Source: Begonia masoniana (taxonomy: Eukaryota; Streptophyta; Magnoliopsida; Cucurbitales; Begoniaceae). Taken from it: a DNA stretch of 64,000 nt. The position numbers and the translations under genes are program-made. Under the pieces are notes generated by a model. It had not been told where the DNA came from. It saw nothing but the letters and a program-made list of their open reading frames with translations, and made no database searches. Below, piece by piece: positions 1-10,547 of the stretch (positions within the stretch are counted from its first letter, which is position 1; every line of letters begins with the position of its first letter). The DNA is taken from contig CM039512.1 of the NCBI GenBank assembly GCA_022432975.1, forward strand, positions 32,572,545-32,636,544, in the 5' to 3' direction.

Positions 1-186
1 GAGGTGAGCGAAGGGGAGGTTTGTGGAGAGCTGATTTGTCCTTTCCCGCTAGGAATTCCGGTGATGTTTCCCGGCGAGATTATCACAGAGAGAGCGTTGG
101 ATTATTTGGTTGATTTGAAAGAGAAGGGTGCTAGAATTACAGGGGCTTCTGACCCCCTCCTCCTCCCTCCTAGTCTGCAATGTCTA
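1..186 (+). CDS. Orn/Lys/Arg decarboxylase-family protein, C-terminal end (partial, frameshifted)
   Basis: The reading frame is open from the window edge, so the start lies outside. The translation contains GELICPFPLGIPVMFPGE, ALDYL and a Gly-Ala-Ser-Asp-Pro motif. These are features of the C-terminal domain of plant PLP-dependent Orn/Lys/Arg decarboxylase-like proteins, which act on basic amino acids. In the frame as given the protein runs on through unrelated hydrophobic codons to 276. Switching frame at the five-C run at 153-157 gives SSSLLVCNV and a TAG at 184-186, which is how this family normally ends. I infer one extra C, real or an assembly error. The family call rests on about 55 residues; the substrate cannot be told. 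Confidence 0.7.
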
Positions 187-276
187 GAGAATTTAAACCG
201 CTACAATGGTTTGAATTTGATTGTTGTAATTTTATTTTTAATTAAAATTTCTGTAATATATATTGTTTTTAAATAA

Positions 277-1209
277 TTTTACCTTAATTTTAGTTAATAA
301 ATTAAAGGATAAAATATGTTTTTATTCTCCCTAGTTTAGAGTTCATTTCAATTACATTACCATAATTTAAAATGTTTATAGGGTCAATTTAAATTTTAAA
401 TACTTTTGTCACGTTAAAGATAACAGGACATGCTTCGTGACGTATTTTTTTTTTTATGTTCAGTTTTATTTTTAAAACAAAATTAGAATTTTTTTTTTTA
501 AAATCACTTTTCTCTCCTTTTTCAAAAAAAAAAAAAAGAAACAATTTTTTTTTTTATAAAAAAAATCAGAAATCAAATTTTTTTAAATCACAAATTTATT
601 TAAAAAAGACTTTTATGTTCGGGTTTACTTTTTTTACTTTAACAAAATCAGATTTTTTTCAAATCATTTTTTGTCTCCTATTTTCTTAAAAAAATTAAAC
701 CCATTTTTTCTAAATTATTTTTCAATAAATTTGCGAAGTGGCAACACGACGGGGATAAACTTCGTCATCTGGCACATTCTATTGAGTTTAATGGGAAAGA
801 TTAATGGAATGACTATTTAAAATCATATTGAAATTAGAACGATTCTCACGAGACAATTAAAACTACGATGATTAAAGAGAAGCCGTAACAATACCAGTGT
901 TTTTTATTTCTTTCCTCTTTCTTGCTTTAACTCTCTTCCTAAGTTGTTGGAAATTAATTTTGACAGGTTAGACCTCATGATGCAAATGACCCAACGATTA
1001 GAAGTTAGATGCAGAGTTAACTACAATGGAGAAGTCCAATGTTATAGGTGAAATGAAATAAGGATTTCTCAGGAAAAAAAGAGAGGAGCCAGTTTATCAT
1101 GTGCATGTATGTATGAATGTATTTGAACATAAACTTTACACAATCACTTTATTTTGTTTAGAACAGAGAAAAATCAACCAGAAGCCATAAGATGTGCGCA
1201 TGTGGGTAT
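277..1209. other. AT-rich intergenic stretch
   Basis: This follows the decarboxylase gene and presumably starts with its 3' UTR. It is rich in A and T runs (about 450-720). The open frame at 456-689 is a translation of homopolymer-like T/A sequence and has no protein features. No gene, RNA gene or element end was recognised. Confidence 0.6.
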
Positions 1210-2300
1210 TGTAGGATCGTTATTGTCTAAGAGGGGGGGAGAGGGGTGAATTAGACTTTTTTAAAATTGTTTTCTTAATCTAACGGTTTTCTCTCTTGTA
1301 TGCAATTACTAAATTTACAGCAAACACACAGGCAAAACAAAGTAAGAGATAGAGAGAAATTGACACCGTAGTTTTTAACGTGGTTCGGCCAAACTTGCCT
1401 ACATCCACACTCCAAGGCTCTCCCTTGAAAATTCTTTTCTTCTCCTTACGAGAAAACAAGATTGAACTTCTCGGGCGTCGATCTACTGCCTTATACAAAA
1501 TAGGATTGTTCTTCACAGGCGACAATCCACTGCCATTACACTTTAGCAGTAAGGATATGATTTTCAGCACACGCTACACTATCTCAAAAATTTAATCTCA
1601 AGTAACATAGTAGAGAGATGTAGTAAAAAATACTGAGTATTGCAAAGTATTTGCTCGTAAGAATTCAAAGATAATTTCAGCAAAAAGTTGTTCTCCCGAG
1701 CTTCTTTCTCCCATTTATACTCTGTCTGTAATCGGCTTCAGTTTTGGAAGGCTTCTCATCTGAATAGGAAAGTTTATGACCGTTGGAGAAACATCCGTAC
1801 ATCGACAGCTAGCTGTTGCGATCTAGAGTCGTTATCGTTCGTCGCCATTAATGATCTGGAGTTAAGGCACTGGACGAGTGTCACTATTGCTTCGCGGTCT
1901 TTTAAATTTCTGGAGCTAAGTCTTTGGACGAGTAAACATGGACGACTGCATCTGTGTAAGTTTGGACGAGTATGTCTGTCTTCAACTTTGGACAAGTAAG
2001 TAGTCTTCAACTTTGGACGAGTAAGTATGGACGACTACGTTTGTTGACTTTGACCGTGGACGATTGATTCAGTCTTGTGAGTTTGGACGACTGAGTTTGT
2101 CTTAGTTATTCTGTTTTGTCTGTGGACGATTGATTTTGACAGGCAACTTTGGACGAATGATTCTAACTGAGATCACCTAACTTTCACGTGATACATTAGA
2201 CGATTGTTTTTCACAGATTACTTCGTTGATTTCTGTTTTCTTTCACGTGGACAATTGACTGTGGACTAATAAACACTTAACTAAAATTCGTCAGAAAACA
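1210..2300 (-). mobile_element. Sirevirus-like copia LTR (solo or truncated)
   Basis: The left edge (TGTAGGATCG, then a G-rich run and GTGAATTAGAC) is the reverse complement of the end of the 3' LTR at 25495-25545. The block at 1370-1450 (ACGTGGTTCGGCCAAAC, then CCAAGGCTC) matches the reverse complement of 25320-25375. The element therefore points to the minus strand. No gag or pol lies next to it, so it is a solo LTR or fragment of a related but diverged family. The right edge is placed at AAACA near 2300 because that gives a TG start on the minus strand; the edge is uncertain and I see no convincing target-site duplication. Confidence 0.6.
1830..2290. repeat. Degenerate cluster of TGGACGA motifs inside the LTR
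   Basis: The words TGGACGA/TTGGACGAGTAAG and GGACGACT recur about a dozen times with irregular spacing between 1870 and 2240. On the element's strand this is a CpG-containing TCGTCCA cluster. It occupies the same LTR zone as the CCGATGG array in the Sirevirus LTR at 22511-25545 but uses a different word. Confidence 0.55.
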
Positions 2301-3540
2301 TAATACCATTTTCAAAGGGCATTTCCAGATAAATACTATTTATATTAAAAATCAATTATGCAATCCATGTATTTCAAATTAATCATCAGTTCACCAATCA
2401 TAATCATCCAGATTAAACATAATCATAAAAAATATAGTTACTTAAACTAATTTAAGCTAAAAGGTATGCTACTTACAATCTTGAGGACACAAAGGGGGAA
2501 GCATCGTAAAAAATAATAAAAGAAAATAGGGGCGTTCATGGTCCGGTTCCCATCGATTTTGCAATATAACTTACTAGAACAGAGTTGGAACAGTAAAATA
2601 AACTTTGGAACCCAATCAAATCTTTTTGTGCAAGTTTCGAGTTAAAACTGGATAAAAAAATTTTGGTTCGGTTCCGATTCATATCCTAATACGAAAAAAA
2701 GTGATATTATGTTTACTTTCTTATTCTACTCTCTAAACATATTTGTTGTCGTATCAAATAATAATTGGTACAAATAATGTAATAAATAATTTATTACATT
2801 AATTACATTTTAATTGTATCAATCATTGTATAACACATCAATTAGTGTTGGGCGCGATCCGGGCCCGTCCGGTTCTGGTAGAACCGGACCGCGCTATTCA
2901 GGTATTTTTTTAAAAATACAAAATCGGCCCCAGAAGGAACCGGGACCAAACTTCCAGTCCAGTCCCAGTTCCTCCCATGTAAATAAATAAATTTTAAAAA
3001 AAAATTATTTTCAAAACAATTAAAAATATTCAATCCAACGTCCAAAATTAGTGCAATACTTTAAAAGTACAAACCAAAAAGAAAATTCAATTATATAACA
3101 ATTAACATACAAACTAAATTCAACAATTAACATACAAACAAAATTCGACTATCCAACATTAAAATGAAATGTAAGAAATTAAATCCAACATATAAAATAA
3201 AAGTAATATTTTAAAAATACAAAGCAAATAGTAAATCCAACTATCTAACAGTTAACATACAAACTAAATCTAACTATCCAACAATTAATATACAAAGTAA
3301 ATCCAACTATCCAACATGAAAATAAAATCTAAGAAACTAAATCCAATGTAAAAAATGAATACAATACGTTAAAACTACAAACCAAATAGTAAATCCGGCT
3401 ATCTAACATACAAACTAAATCTAACTATTCAACATGAAAATGAAACATAAGAAACTAAATCTAATATTCAAAATTAATCCAACAGACAACAACTTTAAAA
3501 ATACAAATTACAAATCAAATAGTTGGAACCATATCAAAGT
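2301..3540. repeat. AT-rich non-coding DNA with a degenerate tandem repeat
   Basis: Between about 3040 and 3530 a loose unit of roughly 120-160 bp recurs about three times, built from words such as CTATCCAAC, ACATACAAACTAAAT and AAGAAACTAAAT. At 2845-2960 there is a GC-rich island (GGGCCCGTCCGGTTC, AACCGGACCG, GGAACCGGGACC) with inverted CCGGTTC/GAACCGG words. It resembles the subterminal region of plant hAT elements and fits the hAT coding remnant beside it. No gene was recognised. Confidence 0.45.
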
Positions 3541-5250
3541 ATCGATATGTCATCTTCTTCAGATTTTTCATTCGTAGCGGAATCTACAAAATAAAAATAT
3601 TGAAGACATTAATAAATCATTAGAGATAAACATGTGAAACAAATAAATATTAGAATGTTCGAATCTTCTTCAATAGTCGAAATCCTATCATCGTCAATGT
3701 TTTTCAAAATTTTAAAAAGATTGAATGTTTTCAGCCAACTTGGAGTGCATATAATAGCTTCAACACTTTGAGGAGTTAGAGAACTGCAAAAGGCAACAAG
3801 AACACGACCACCACAATTAAAAGCAAATTCTGACGCCACCGTAGAAATTAGAATGATCAATATATCTTTCGCAGTTGCACTCAAAGCTCGATACTTATCG
3901 AAGTTCCTCTTCCACCAAAGTAATATGTCAGCACTCTCTGAAAAATTTTCATTCGATCACAAACAAGGTATAAGGGTACGTATCATAGTCAAGAAGTGGC
4001 AATCAAAATTCTCAAGCCTAAGCATGTAACTGTATGCAGTGGGAGTTTGCACAAGAAGTCTTTATTATGAGGTTTGTCTAAGTCTACTTTATAAATTTGT
4101 TCAGTTCAAGTGTCCTTTTTTCCCTAAGATCTTTTTTTTTATGTAATTCATGTGGGAGAGTGCAGAAAAGTTCGGCACAAGAACGTTGTACAGTTTATTG
4201 GTGCATGTACTAAGTCTCCAAATCTATGCATAGTAACAAGTAATAGAGTGTTTATATTTTGAAATTTCAACTTAAAATGGAAGTTAGGGGTCTCCTCATA
4301 TGTTATTTTTTCTCATTTTCAGAATTTTTTTCTCTTCATAATCTTCTCAGAGAAGACCTTACGTACTTAACAACTTTTCGTACTCTCACTATAGACTCGT
4401 GATGTTCTTTCAATTTATCAGAAATGATCAAATTTAGGGCATGTGCAAAACATCTCATGTGCATATGATCGCCATTTAAAACAACCATTTCTAATTTCGA
4501 ATTGTCTTCGTCAAATAAGAAATAACAACATCGTTTGAAGACACATTATCAATGGTTACGTTGTAGTATTTTCAATCTCTCAAGCAAGTAAATATTTTTC
4601 AACTGTCTTACCAATATATTCACTTTTATGGTTCAGAATCAAACAAAAATTCAATATCTTCTTTTGCACTTTCTACTCTTGATCAATATAATGACGTGTA
4701 AGCATCATGTAATTCAAAATTTGAATAGATGTCCATGTGTCAGTGGTCAAACATACCCTCTGTGATGTTGTAAAACAATACTCATTCAACTTGCTTCTTC
4801 CTGTTTGAAATATCTTACGAATATCTCATGCAATGGTTCTTCTAGATGACATAATGAACTTGGGATTGAAACACAGACAAAATATCCTAAAACAAATTCC
4901 TTTAACCACTTTCAGTGGCAATTCATCAAATATAATCATCTTTGCGAGAAATTTCTAGCAGTCATTATAGTAAATGTGGTTATACTAGCAATCTTGCTCT
5001 CATTAGGTCTAAAGCTCAGAAATTTTTGCTTGTTGTCTACATTTCACTGATATTTTTTGCATACTTTAATATGCTTTATTATAGCTGAAGTTTCATTTTT
5101 CGTCGGGTGTGCTGCATAAATTTACCCACGATAATTACACTTAGTTGAGTCGGTGTTCGGTACCTGCTGTAGTGATTCCAAACTAAAGACTTAGTTCTTT
5201 TTGAATCCACATACGAGTTTTCACTATGAGAAAAATCCATCTATTCAGAC
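3541..5250 (-). pseudogene. hAT-family transposase remnant (ricesleeper-like)
   Basis: Read on the minus strand, 3884 down to 3609 encodes the hAT dimerisation region (STVASEFAFNCGGRV, then SSLTPQSVEAIICTPSWL), preceded at 3885-3950 by ADILLWWKRNFDKYRALS, the usual lead-in to that domain. Further upstream (about 4560-4330) broken frames give TIDNVSSNDV and a HMRCFAHALN-like stretch typical of the catalytic core of these proteins. Many stops and shifts separate the pieces, so no active enzyme is encoded. Class and strand are reasonably sure; the outer limits are approximate and I found no clear terminal inverted repeats. Confidence 0.7.
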
Positions 5251-5304
5251 ACAAATTTATGCCCAAAAAAACACATCTATTCGGAAACCAGAATAAACAC
5301 GATG

Positions 5305-5892
5305 GGGTATAATGATGTAATCTGGTCCAAGGAGGTGCAGTGGTTCAGACATGGCTGCTTGGGAGCTGTTTCCCCCCCGTAGATACTATGGGCTATCCAA
5401 TCTCTGATGTCCGCTCCTATCTAGCGAGAGTGCGGCCCGGTGACGTCCTCTGTAATGTATGAAATGAAATAATGCGAAAAGTAGGCCGCATGTTTTACCA
5501 CTGCATGCATGCATTCCACTTCATTCCCGTAACCTTACTGCGCCTTAAGCTCACGACTTATGTTTATGGTGTAGGTGACGTAGATCCAGGTGATGATGAC
5601 GTTCATCCTCCTGATGTCTGAGACAGTATGGATGATGGCCCGTGGAGTGCGCTGGGCATCCGAGCGCGTTTGCCCGTAGGTGAAGTTGTATAGATGTTGG
5701 GATTTTCGTGATGTTTGGGTTGATGTTAATTGTATAAACTATTAGATGCTTGGCCTGTAGATATAGTTTAATTTTTGACGTTTCAAATGTTTTGGTAATC
5801 GTATTTAAACGTTTTGGTTACGTCTTTTATTCGAGGTGTTTCGAAATGTTTTTATGTTTTAGGATTGGTTAGGATAGGCTCGTTTTTAGGCT
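5305..5892 (+). mobile_element. Fragment of a Tekay-type gypsy LTR, plus orientation, cut by the gap
   Basis: This matches, in reverse complement and with clear divergence, the interior of the gypsy LTR at 10548-14345. ATGGTGTAGGTGA and GATGGATGATGGCC at 5570-5640 correspond to 12810-12700. CCCCCCCGTAGATAC at 5370-5385 corresponds to 13000. The last bases before the gap, GGCTCGTTTTTAGGCT, correspond to about 12430. It therefore lies in the orientation opposite to the gypsy element on the other side of the gap. The left limit is approximate. Confidence 0.65.
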
Positions 5893-5992
5893 NNNNNNNN
5901 NNNNNNNNNNNNNNNNNNNNNNNNNNNNNNNNNNNNNNNNNNNNNNNNNNNNNNNNNNNNNNNNNNNNNNNNNNNNNNNNNNNNNNNNNNNN
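5893..5992. other. Assembly gap of exactly 100 N
   Basis: One hundred N's, the conventional placeholder for a gap of unknown size. The left side stops in an LTR segment which, by homology, lies a few hundred bases before a tandem array. The right side starts inside the 3' end of a gypsy pol. The 3' LTR of that gypsy and the outer part of the copia LTR it entered are missing, so the true gap is probably several kb. Confidence 0.95.
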
Positions 5993-6321
5993 TTCCGCCA
6001 TAGGACTTTGACCAGGGGAATCTCCTTGTTGCGCAAGACTTTGGTAGAGTACTCCAGAATACGTACCGGCTTCACCTCGTAAGTCAAGGTAGGCTGTACC
6101 TCGATCTCTGTAGTCTCCACGGCATGAGATGGATCACGTAAACATCTCCGAAGCATAGATACGTGGAACACATCATGGATGCCCTCCATAGAAGCCGGAA
6201 GCTGCAGCCTATACGCCAACTTCCCGATCCTCTTCAGAACAGGAAAGGGCCCCACGTAACGAGGGTTCAGCTTACCCCTCCTTCCAAATCTCGCGACGCC
6301 TTTGAATGGAGAAACCTTCAA
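5993..6321 (-). pseudogene. Gypsy integrase C-terminus and chromodomain fragment
   Basis: This continues the gag-pol protein after a one-base shift near 6318. It encodes the integrase C-terminal region (VSPFKG, GKLNPRYVGPFPVLKRIG, YRLQLP, HDVFHVSMLRRC) followed by the start of a chromodomain-like segment (VRILEYSTKVLRNKEIPLVK) that runs into the gap. In chromoviruses this module is thought to guide integration to certain chromatin. The shift falls at GTTATTTGAAGG and looks like loss of one base. The fragment is cut at its C-terminus by the N run. Confidence 0.8.
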
Positions 6322-9300
6322 ATAACTTCGTCGCCCTCCTCGAACTCTAGCTCCCGCCGTCTCGTGTCGGCATAACTCTTCTGCCGGCTCTGAGCTACCT
6401 CAATTCGCTGTCGGATAACGGCAATCTTATCTGCCGTTTGCTGTAAGATCTCAGGACCAACGATGCTAGCCTCGCCAACCTCGTCCCAATGTAACGGAGA
6501 CCTACACTTCCGACCATACAAAGCCTCATAAGGTGCCATGCCGATAGTAGCCTGAAAGCTGTTGTTGTACGAGAACTCAATAAGAGGCAGATATCGGCTC
6601 CACGAGCCCTGAAACTCCAGCACACAAGCTCTGAGCATGTCCTCCAGAATCTGATTCGTCCTCTCTGTCTGACCATCAGTCTGAGGATGAAAGGCTGTGC
6701 TGAAACTGAGCTGAGTCCCCATAGCTTTATGCAGGCTCTTCCAGAAATTCGAGGTAAATCTCGGATCACGATCTGAGACTATGGAAACTGGCACACCGTG
6801 CAGTCTGACAATCTCCTGCACATATAGCTCTGCGAGCTGATCCATAGAGGACGTCATCTTCACAGATAAGAAGTGGGCCGACTTTGTCAATCGGTCCACG
6901 ATAACCCATATACCATCATGGCCTCTCGTAGTCCTCGGGAGCCCCACGATGAAATCCATAGAGATCTGCTCCCACTTCCACTCTGGAATCGGCAGTGGCA
7001 ATAACGTTCCAGCCGGTCTCTGGTGCTCGGCCTTTACCTGCTGACAGACTAAGCAGGTCTCAACGTACTGGGCAACCTCTCTCTTCATACCTGGCCACCA
7101 GAAGTGCTGCTTTAAGTCCCGGTACATCTTGGTACTTCCCGGGTGCACTGAATAAGCTGAAGAATGTGCCTCAGTCAAAATATCCTTCTTCAGGCTCTCA
7201 TCGTTAGGCACGTACCACCTGTGCCTGAATCTCAGAATACCATCTGCAGATAAGTGAAAATCAGACAAGTCATCTAATAACATGCTCGATCGAAGCTCAA
7301 TACACTCCGCATCGCTCTGCTGAGCCTCGCGTATACGATCCAGAATGGTCGGCCTGAGAGAAATACTAGTGAGCATGCTGGACAACTCTGCCACTATCTC
7401 CACGTCGAATCTCTCAATCTCAGACCGCAGCGTAACTGACATCACTGCTAATGAAGGCTGACTCGCAGAAGGCACTCTACTCAAGGCATCAGCAACCTTG
7501 TTCGCTTTCCCCGGATGGTACTTGATATCAAAATCGTAATCCTTGACAAACTCAAGCCATCGTCTCTGTCGCATGTTCAGCTCCTTCTGCGTAAATAAGT
7601 ACTTCAGGCTCTTGTGGTCGGAAAATATCTCGCACTGCTGCCCATACAAGTAATGTCTCCATATCTTCAGTGCGAAGACCACAGCTGCTAACTCGAGGTC
7701 ATGCGTAGGGTAGTTCTGCTCATACGGCTTCAGCTGCCGAGAAGCATAAGAAATGACTTTCCCCTCTTGCATCAACACACAACCGAGCCCGACTCCAGAC
7801 GCATCGCAGTAAATACTGAACCTGACACCCTCAACAGGCAGCGCCAGAACTGGAGCGGTGGTCAATCTCTGCTTTAACTCTGCAAAACTGTCATCGCAAG
7901 CAGACGACCATATAAATCTCTCACTCTTCCGAGTCAAGCGTGATAAGGGAAGTGCGATCTTCGAGAATCCCTGAATAAACTTCCGGTAATAACCGGCCAA
8001 TCCGAGAAATCCACGCACCTCACGTACGTTCTTCGGCTGTGGCCAATCTCTGACCGCCAGGACTTTGCTCGGATCCACAGAAACTCCGTCCTGTGATATA
8101 ATATGGCCCAGGAAACTCACACTGTCAAGCCAGAACTCGCACTTCGAAAACTTGGGATATAGCTGGCGCTCGCATAAAATCCCCAGAACAATTCGCAGAT
8201 GCTCCTCGTGCTCTTCCTTAGACTTGGAGTAAATCAGGATATCATCAATAAACACCACCACAAACTTGTCCAAGTACTCTCTGAAGACACGGTTCATCAG
8301 ATCCATGAACGCTGCAGGAGCATTAGTGAGCCCAAAAGACATAACAAGGAACTCATAATGCCCATACCTCGTTCGGAACGCCGTCTTCGGTATGTCATCT
8401 CTCCGGACTTTCAGCTGATAATAACCCGAGCGCAGGTCGATCCTGGAAAATACTCGGGCACCCTGTAGCTGATCAAACAAGTCATCGATCCTGGGCAGTG
8501 GATATCTGTTCTTCACTGTCAACTTGTTCAACTCCCTATAGTCAATACACATCCTGAGGGTCCCGTCCTTCTTTTTGACAAATAGAACGGGCGCACCCCA
8601 GGGTGAAACGCTGGGTCGAATGAAACCCTTCTCTAATAGCTCATCAAGCTGAGTCCTCAACTCTCTCAACTCAGCTGGTGCCAACCGATACGGGTTTTTA
8701 AACGTTGGCGCGGCGTTCGGATAGACATCTATAGTGAACTCAATCTCCCGGTCAGGCGGTAATCCGGGAAGATCGTCAAGAAATATACCAGAGAACTCTC
8801 TGACAATAGGAATGTCGCTCGGCTGTAATCCGCTGAGCAACTGAATATCGAAAACTGAGGCCAAATAAATAGAGCACGCACCTTTGAACTGCTCTCTGAC
8901 CTCCATAGAATAAGAGATAGGCGATCCGCTAGATCGGCTCATCGCCTGATAAGAAAACTGGGCTCTGTCCGGGGGTCGGAAGGTCACAATCCCGGAGCGA
9001 CAATCGATGGTGGCGAAGTGCTGTGCTAGCCAGTCCATCCCCAAAATAAGGTCGTACCGCTCTATGCCCATAACGATCAGACGTGCGTAGAGGGTAACGC
9101 TCCCGACTGAAATAATATTCCCCTGAATAACGCGACTGGACTGCATACGCTCACCTGAGGGCAGCATCACGCTATACTCAACCCCAGCTAACTCTGACTC
9201 TAGCCCCAATCTAGCCATACATGCAGTCGATACGAAGGAGTGTGTAGCTCCAGTATCCATCAAAGTAAAGACAACAGCACCCATAAGTAAAATGGTACCT

Positions 9301-10382
9301 GCAATCACGGCAGGCTGAGCCTCATCATCTATGTCGCCAGGCTCTATAAACGCGAAAACCCTGGGCGTAACCCTCCTCTGATCACCGCCCATCTGATCTC
9401 GGCCCGGATGAGGGCAGTCTCTAACAAAATGGCCGACTTTACCACATCTGTAGCATTTGTTAGAGCCCATACGGCACTCTCCACTATGCTCTCTCTGGCA
9501 CAAGGGACACCATGGCATCTGAGAAGCCCCCTGTATCTGCTTCCCCTTACCCCGATCATTACCTCCCTCGAGAGGTCTCTTCACACCCCGCTGCTGTGAC
9601 TGGGGCGGTGCTCTGGGCTGCCAACCTCGGCTCTGCGTCTGAGGTCGAATCTCGCGAAAGAAGCCCTTAGCTGGCTCCCTCGGTCTAATACAAGTGGCTC
9701 TGGCAGCCTCAATATCCAGAGCTCTGGCTGTAATATCAGAAAAAGGTACATCAATAATACCTGAGACAACCACGTGCATCCGGATCTCCGGATTAAGTCC
9801 CTCCATAAACTGGTGCACCTTCTCCTCATTATCGCTGACAAGGCGAGGTGCGAATCGTGATAAAGACTCAAATCTCCGAATATAATCTGCAACTGAACCA
9901 GTCTGCTTCAGCTGCATAAACTCGTTCCTCTTGGCCACTCTCACCGTGCGGCTGAAATACTTATCGTAGAATAAAAACTTGAATCGATCCCAAGTCATAA
10001 CTGATACATCTGTGGTGGACTTGATCGAGTCCCACCAGAAACGAGCGTCCAAAGCTAAGTGAAACGTAGCATAAGCGACCTTGCTCCCGTTGGCAACCTC
10101 GGCGTAACTCAACATGTCCTCCATAACCCTAATCCACTCCTCGGCACGTGTCGGGTCCGATGACTGGCCCTCGAATACTGGAGGCCGAAGGCTTTGAAAC
10201 CTCTGCATACCCTGATTACTGGGGACTACCAACTCTTGAGTCCTCTGATTCTCTCGCTGGTTCTCTCGGTTCACTAAGTCCGAAATTTGTTGTGCTTGCC
10301 GGTCCATATGCTGGGACTGGCGGTCTATCAAGTCTGCAAGACGATCCATCGCGTCGTCTCTAGGATCCCTTCCTCGAGTCAT
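6318..10382 (-). CDS. Gypsy gag-pol polyprotein
   Basis: This is 1,354 codons without a stop. The order is: gag (residues about 60-240, with FWWDSIKS and [10 protein letters not shown]), CCHC zinc knuckle [14 protein letters not shown] (310-323), aspartic protease DTGATHSF (376-383), reverse transcriptase (about 585-770, active site FIDD at 711-714), RNase H (about 854-970), and integrase. The integrase has its zinc site at H1073/H1080/C1110/C1113 and catalytic D1143, D1204 and E1240. The order PR-RT-RH-IN defines Ty3/gypsy, and the chromodomain downstream places it with chromoviruses, most like Tekay. The ATG follows the primer binding site by about 150 bp. The frame ends at a one-base shift just before the integrase C-terminus, so the copy is nearly intact but probably not autonomous. 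Confidence 0.9.
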   Translation of the reverse strand: MTRGRDPRDDAMDRLADLIDRQSQHMDRQAQQISDLVNRENQRENQRTQELVVPSNQGMQRFQSLRPPVFEGQSSDPTRAEEWIRVMEDMLSYAEVANGSKVAYATFHLALDARFWWDSIKSTTDVSVMTWDRFKFLFYDKYFSRTVRVAKRNEFMQLKQTGSVADYIRRFESLSRFAPRLVSDNEEKVHQFMEGLNPEIRMHVVVSGIIDVPFSDITARALDIEAARATCIRPREPAKGFFREIRPQTQSRGWQPRAPPQSQQRGVKRPLEGGNDRGKGKQIQGASQMPWCPLCQREHSGECRMGSNKCYRCGKVGHFVRDCPHPGRDQMGGDQRRVTPRVFAFIEPGDIDDEAQPAVIAGTILLMGAVVFTLMDTGATHSFVSTACMARLGLESELAGVEYSVMLPSGERMQSSRVIQGNIISVGSVTLYARLIVMGIERYDLILGMDWLAQHFATIDCRSGIVTFRPPDRAQFSYQAMSRSSGSPISYSMEVREQFKGACSIYLASVFDIQLLSGLQPSDIPIVREFSGIFLDDLPGLPPDREIEFTIDVYPNAAPTFKNPYRLAPAELRELRTQLDELLEKGFIRPSVSPWGAPVLFVKKKDGTLRMCIDYRELNKLTVKNRYPLPRIDDLFDQLQGARVFSRIDLRSGYYQLKVRRDDIPKTAFRTRYGHYEFLVMSFGLTNAPAAFMDLMNRVFREYLDKFVVVFIDDILIYSKSKEEHEEHLRIVLGILCERQLYPKFSKCEFWLDSVSFLGHIISQDGVSVDPSKVLAVRDWPQPKNVREVRGFLGLAGYYRKFIQGFSKIALPLSRLTRKSERFIWSSACDDSFAELKQRLTTAPVLALPVEGVRFSIYCDASGVGLGCVLMQEGKVISYASRQLKPYEQNYPTHDLELAAVVFALKIWRHYLYGQQCEIFSDHKSLKYLFTQKELNMRQRRWLEFVKDYDFDIKYHPGKANKVADALSRVPSASQPSLAVMSVTLRSEIERFDVEIVAELSSMLTSISLRPTILDRIREAQQSDAECIELRSSMLLDDLSDFHLSADGILRFRHRWYVPNDESLKKDILTEAHSSAYSVHPGSTKMYRDLKQHFWWPGMKREVAQYVETCLVCQQVKAEHQRPAGTLLPLPIPEWKWEQISMDFIVGLPRTTRGHDGIWVIVDRLTKSAHFLSVKMTSSMDQLAELYVQEIVRLHGVPVSIVSDRDPRFTSNFWKSLHKAMGTQLSFSTAFHPQTDGQTERTNQILEDMLRACVLEFQGSWSRYLPLIEFSYNNSFQATIGMAPYEALYGRKCRSPLHWDEVGEASIVGPEILQQTADKIAVIRQRIEVAQSRQKSYADTRRRELEFEEGDEVI

Positions 10383-10530
10383 AGTGTATAAAACTCCTAT
10401 AAAATTTAAAACAAATAATCTCTAAGAAATAAAATCAAAGAAAGCTATAAACAGACTTACAGTTGATGAAGGATGTCCGCGTAGTGGCTGTGCAGTCGAG
10501 CAGTCTACAGAATCGGTTTTAAAACCCGGG

Positions 10531-10543
10531 GGCTCTGATACCA
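10531..10543 (-). promoter_or_regulatory. Primer binding site of the gypsy element
   Basis: Minus-strand TGGTATCAGAGCC, complementary to the 3' end of plant initiator tRNA-Met. It lies 4 bp from the LTR end, as needed to prime minus-strand DNA synthesis. Confidence 0.88.
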
Positions 10544-10547
10544 TAAT

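Noticed and set aside
456..689. Phe/Lys-rich small protein
   Set aside because: Translation of A/T homopolymer-rich intergenic DNA.
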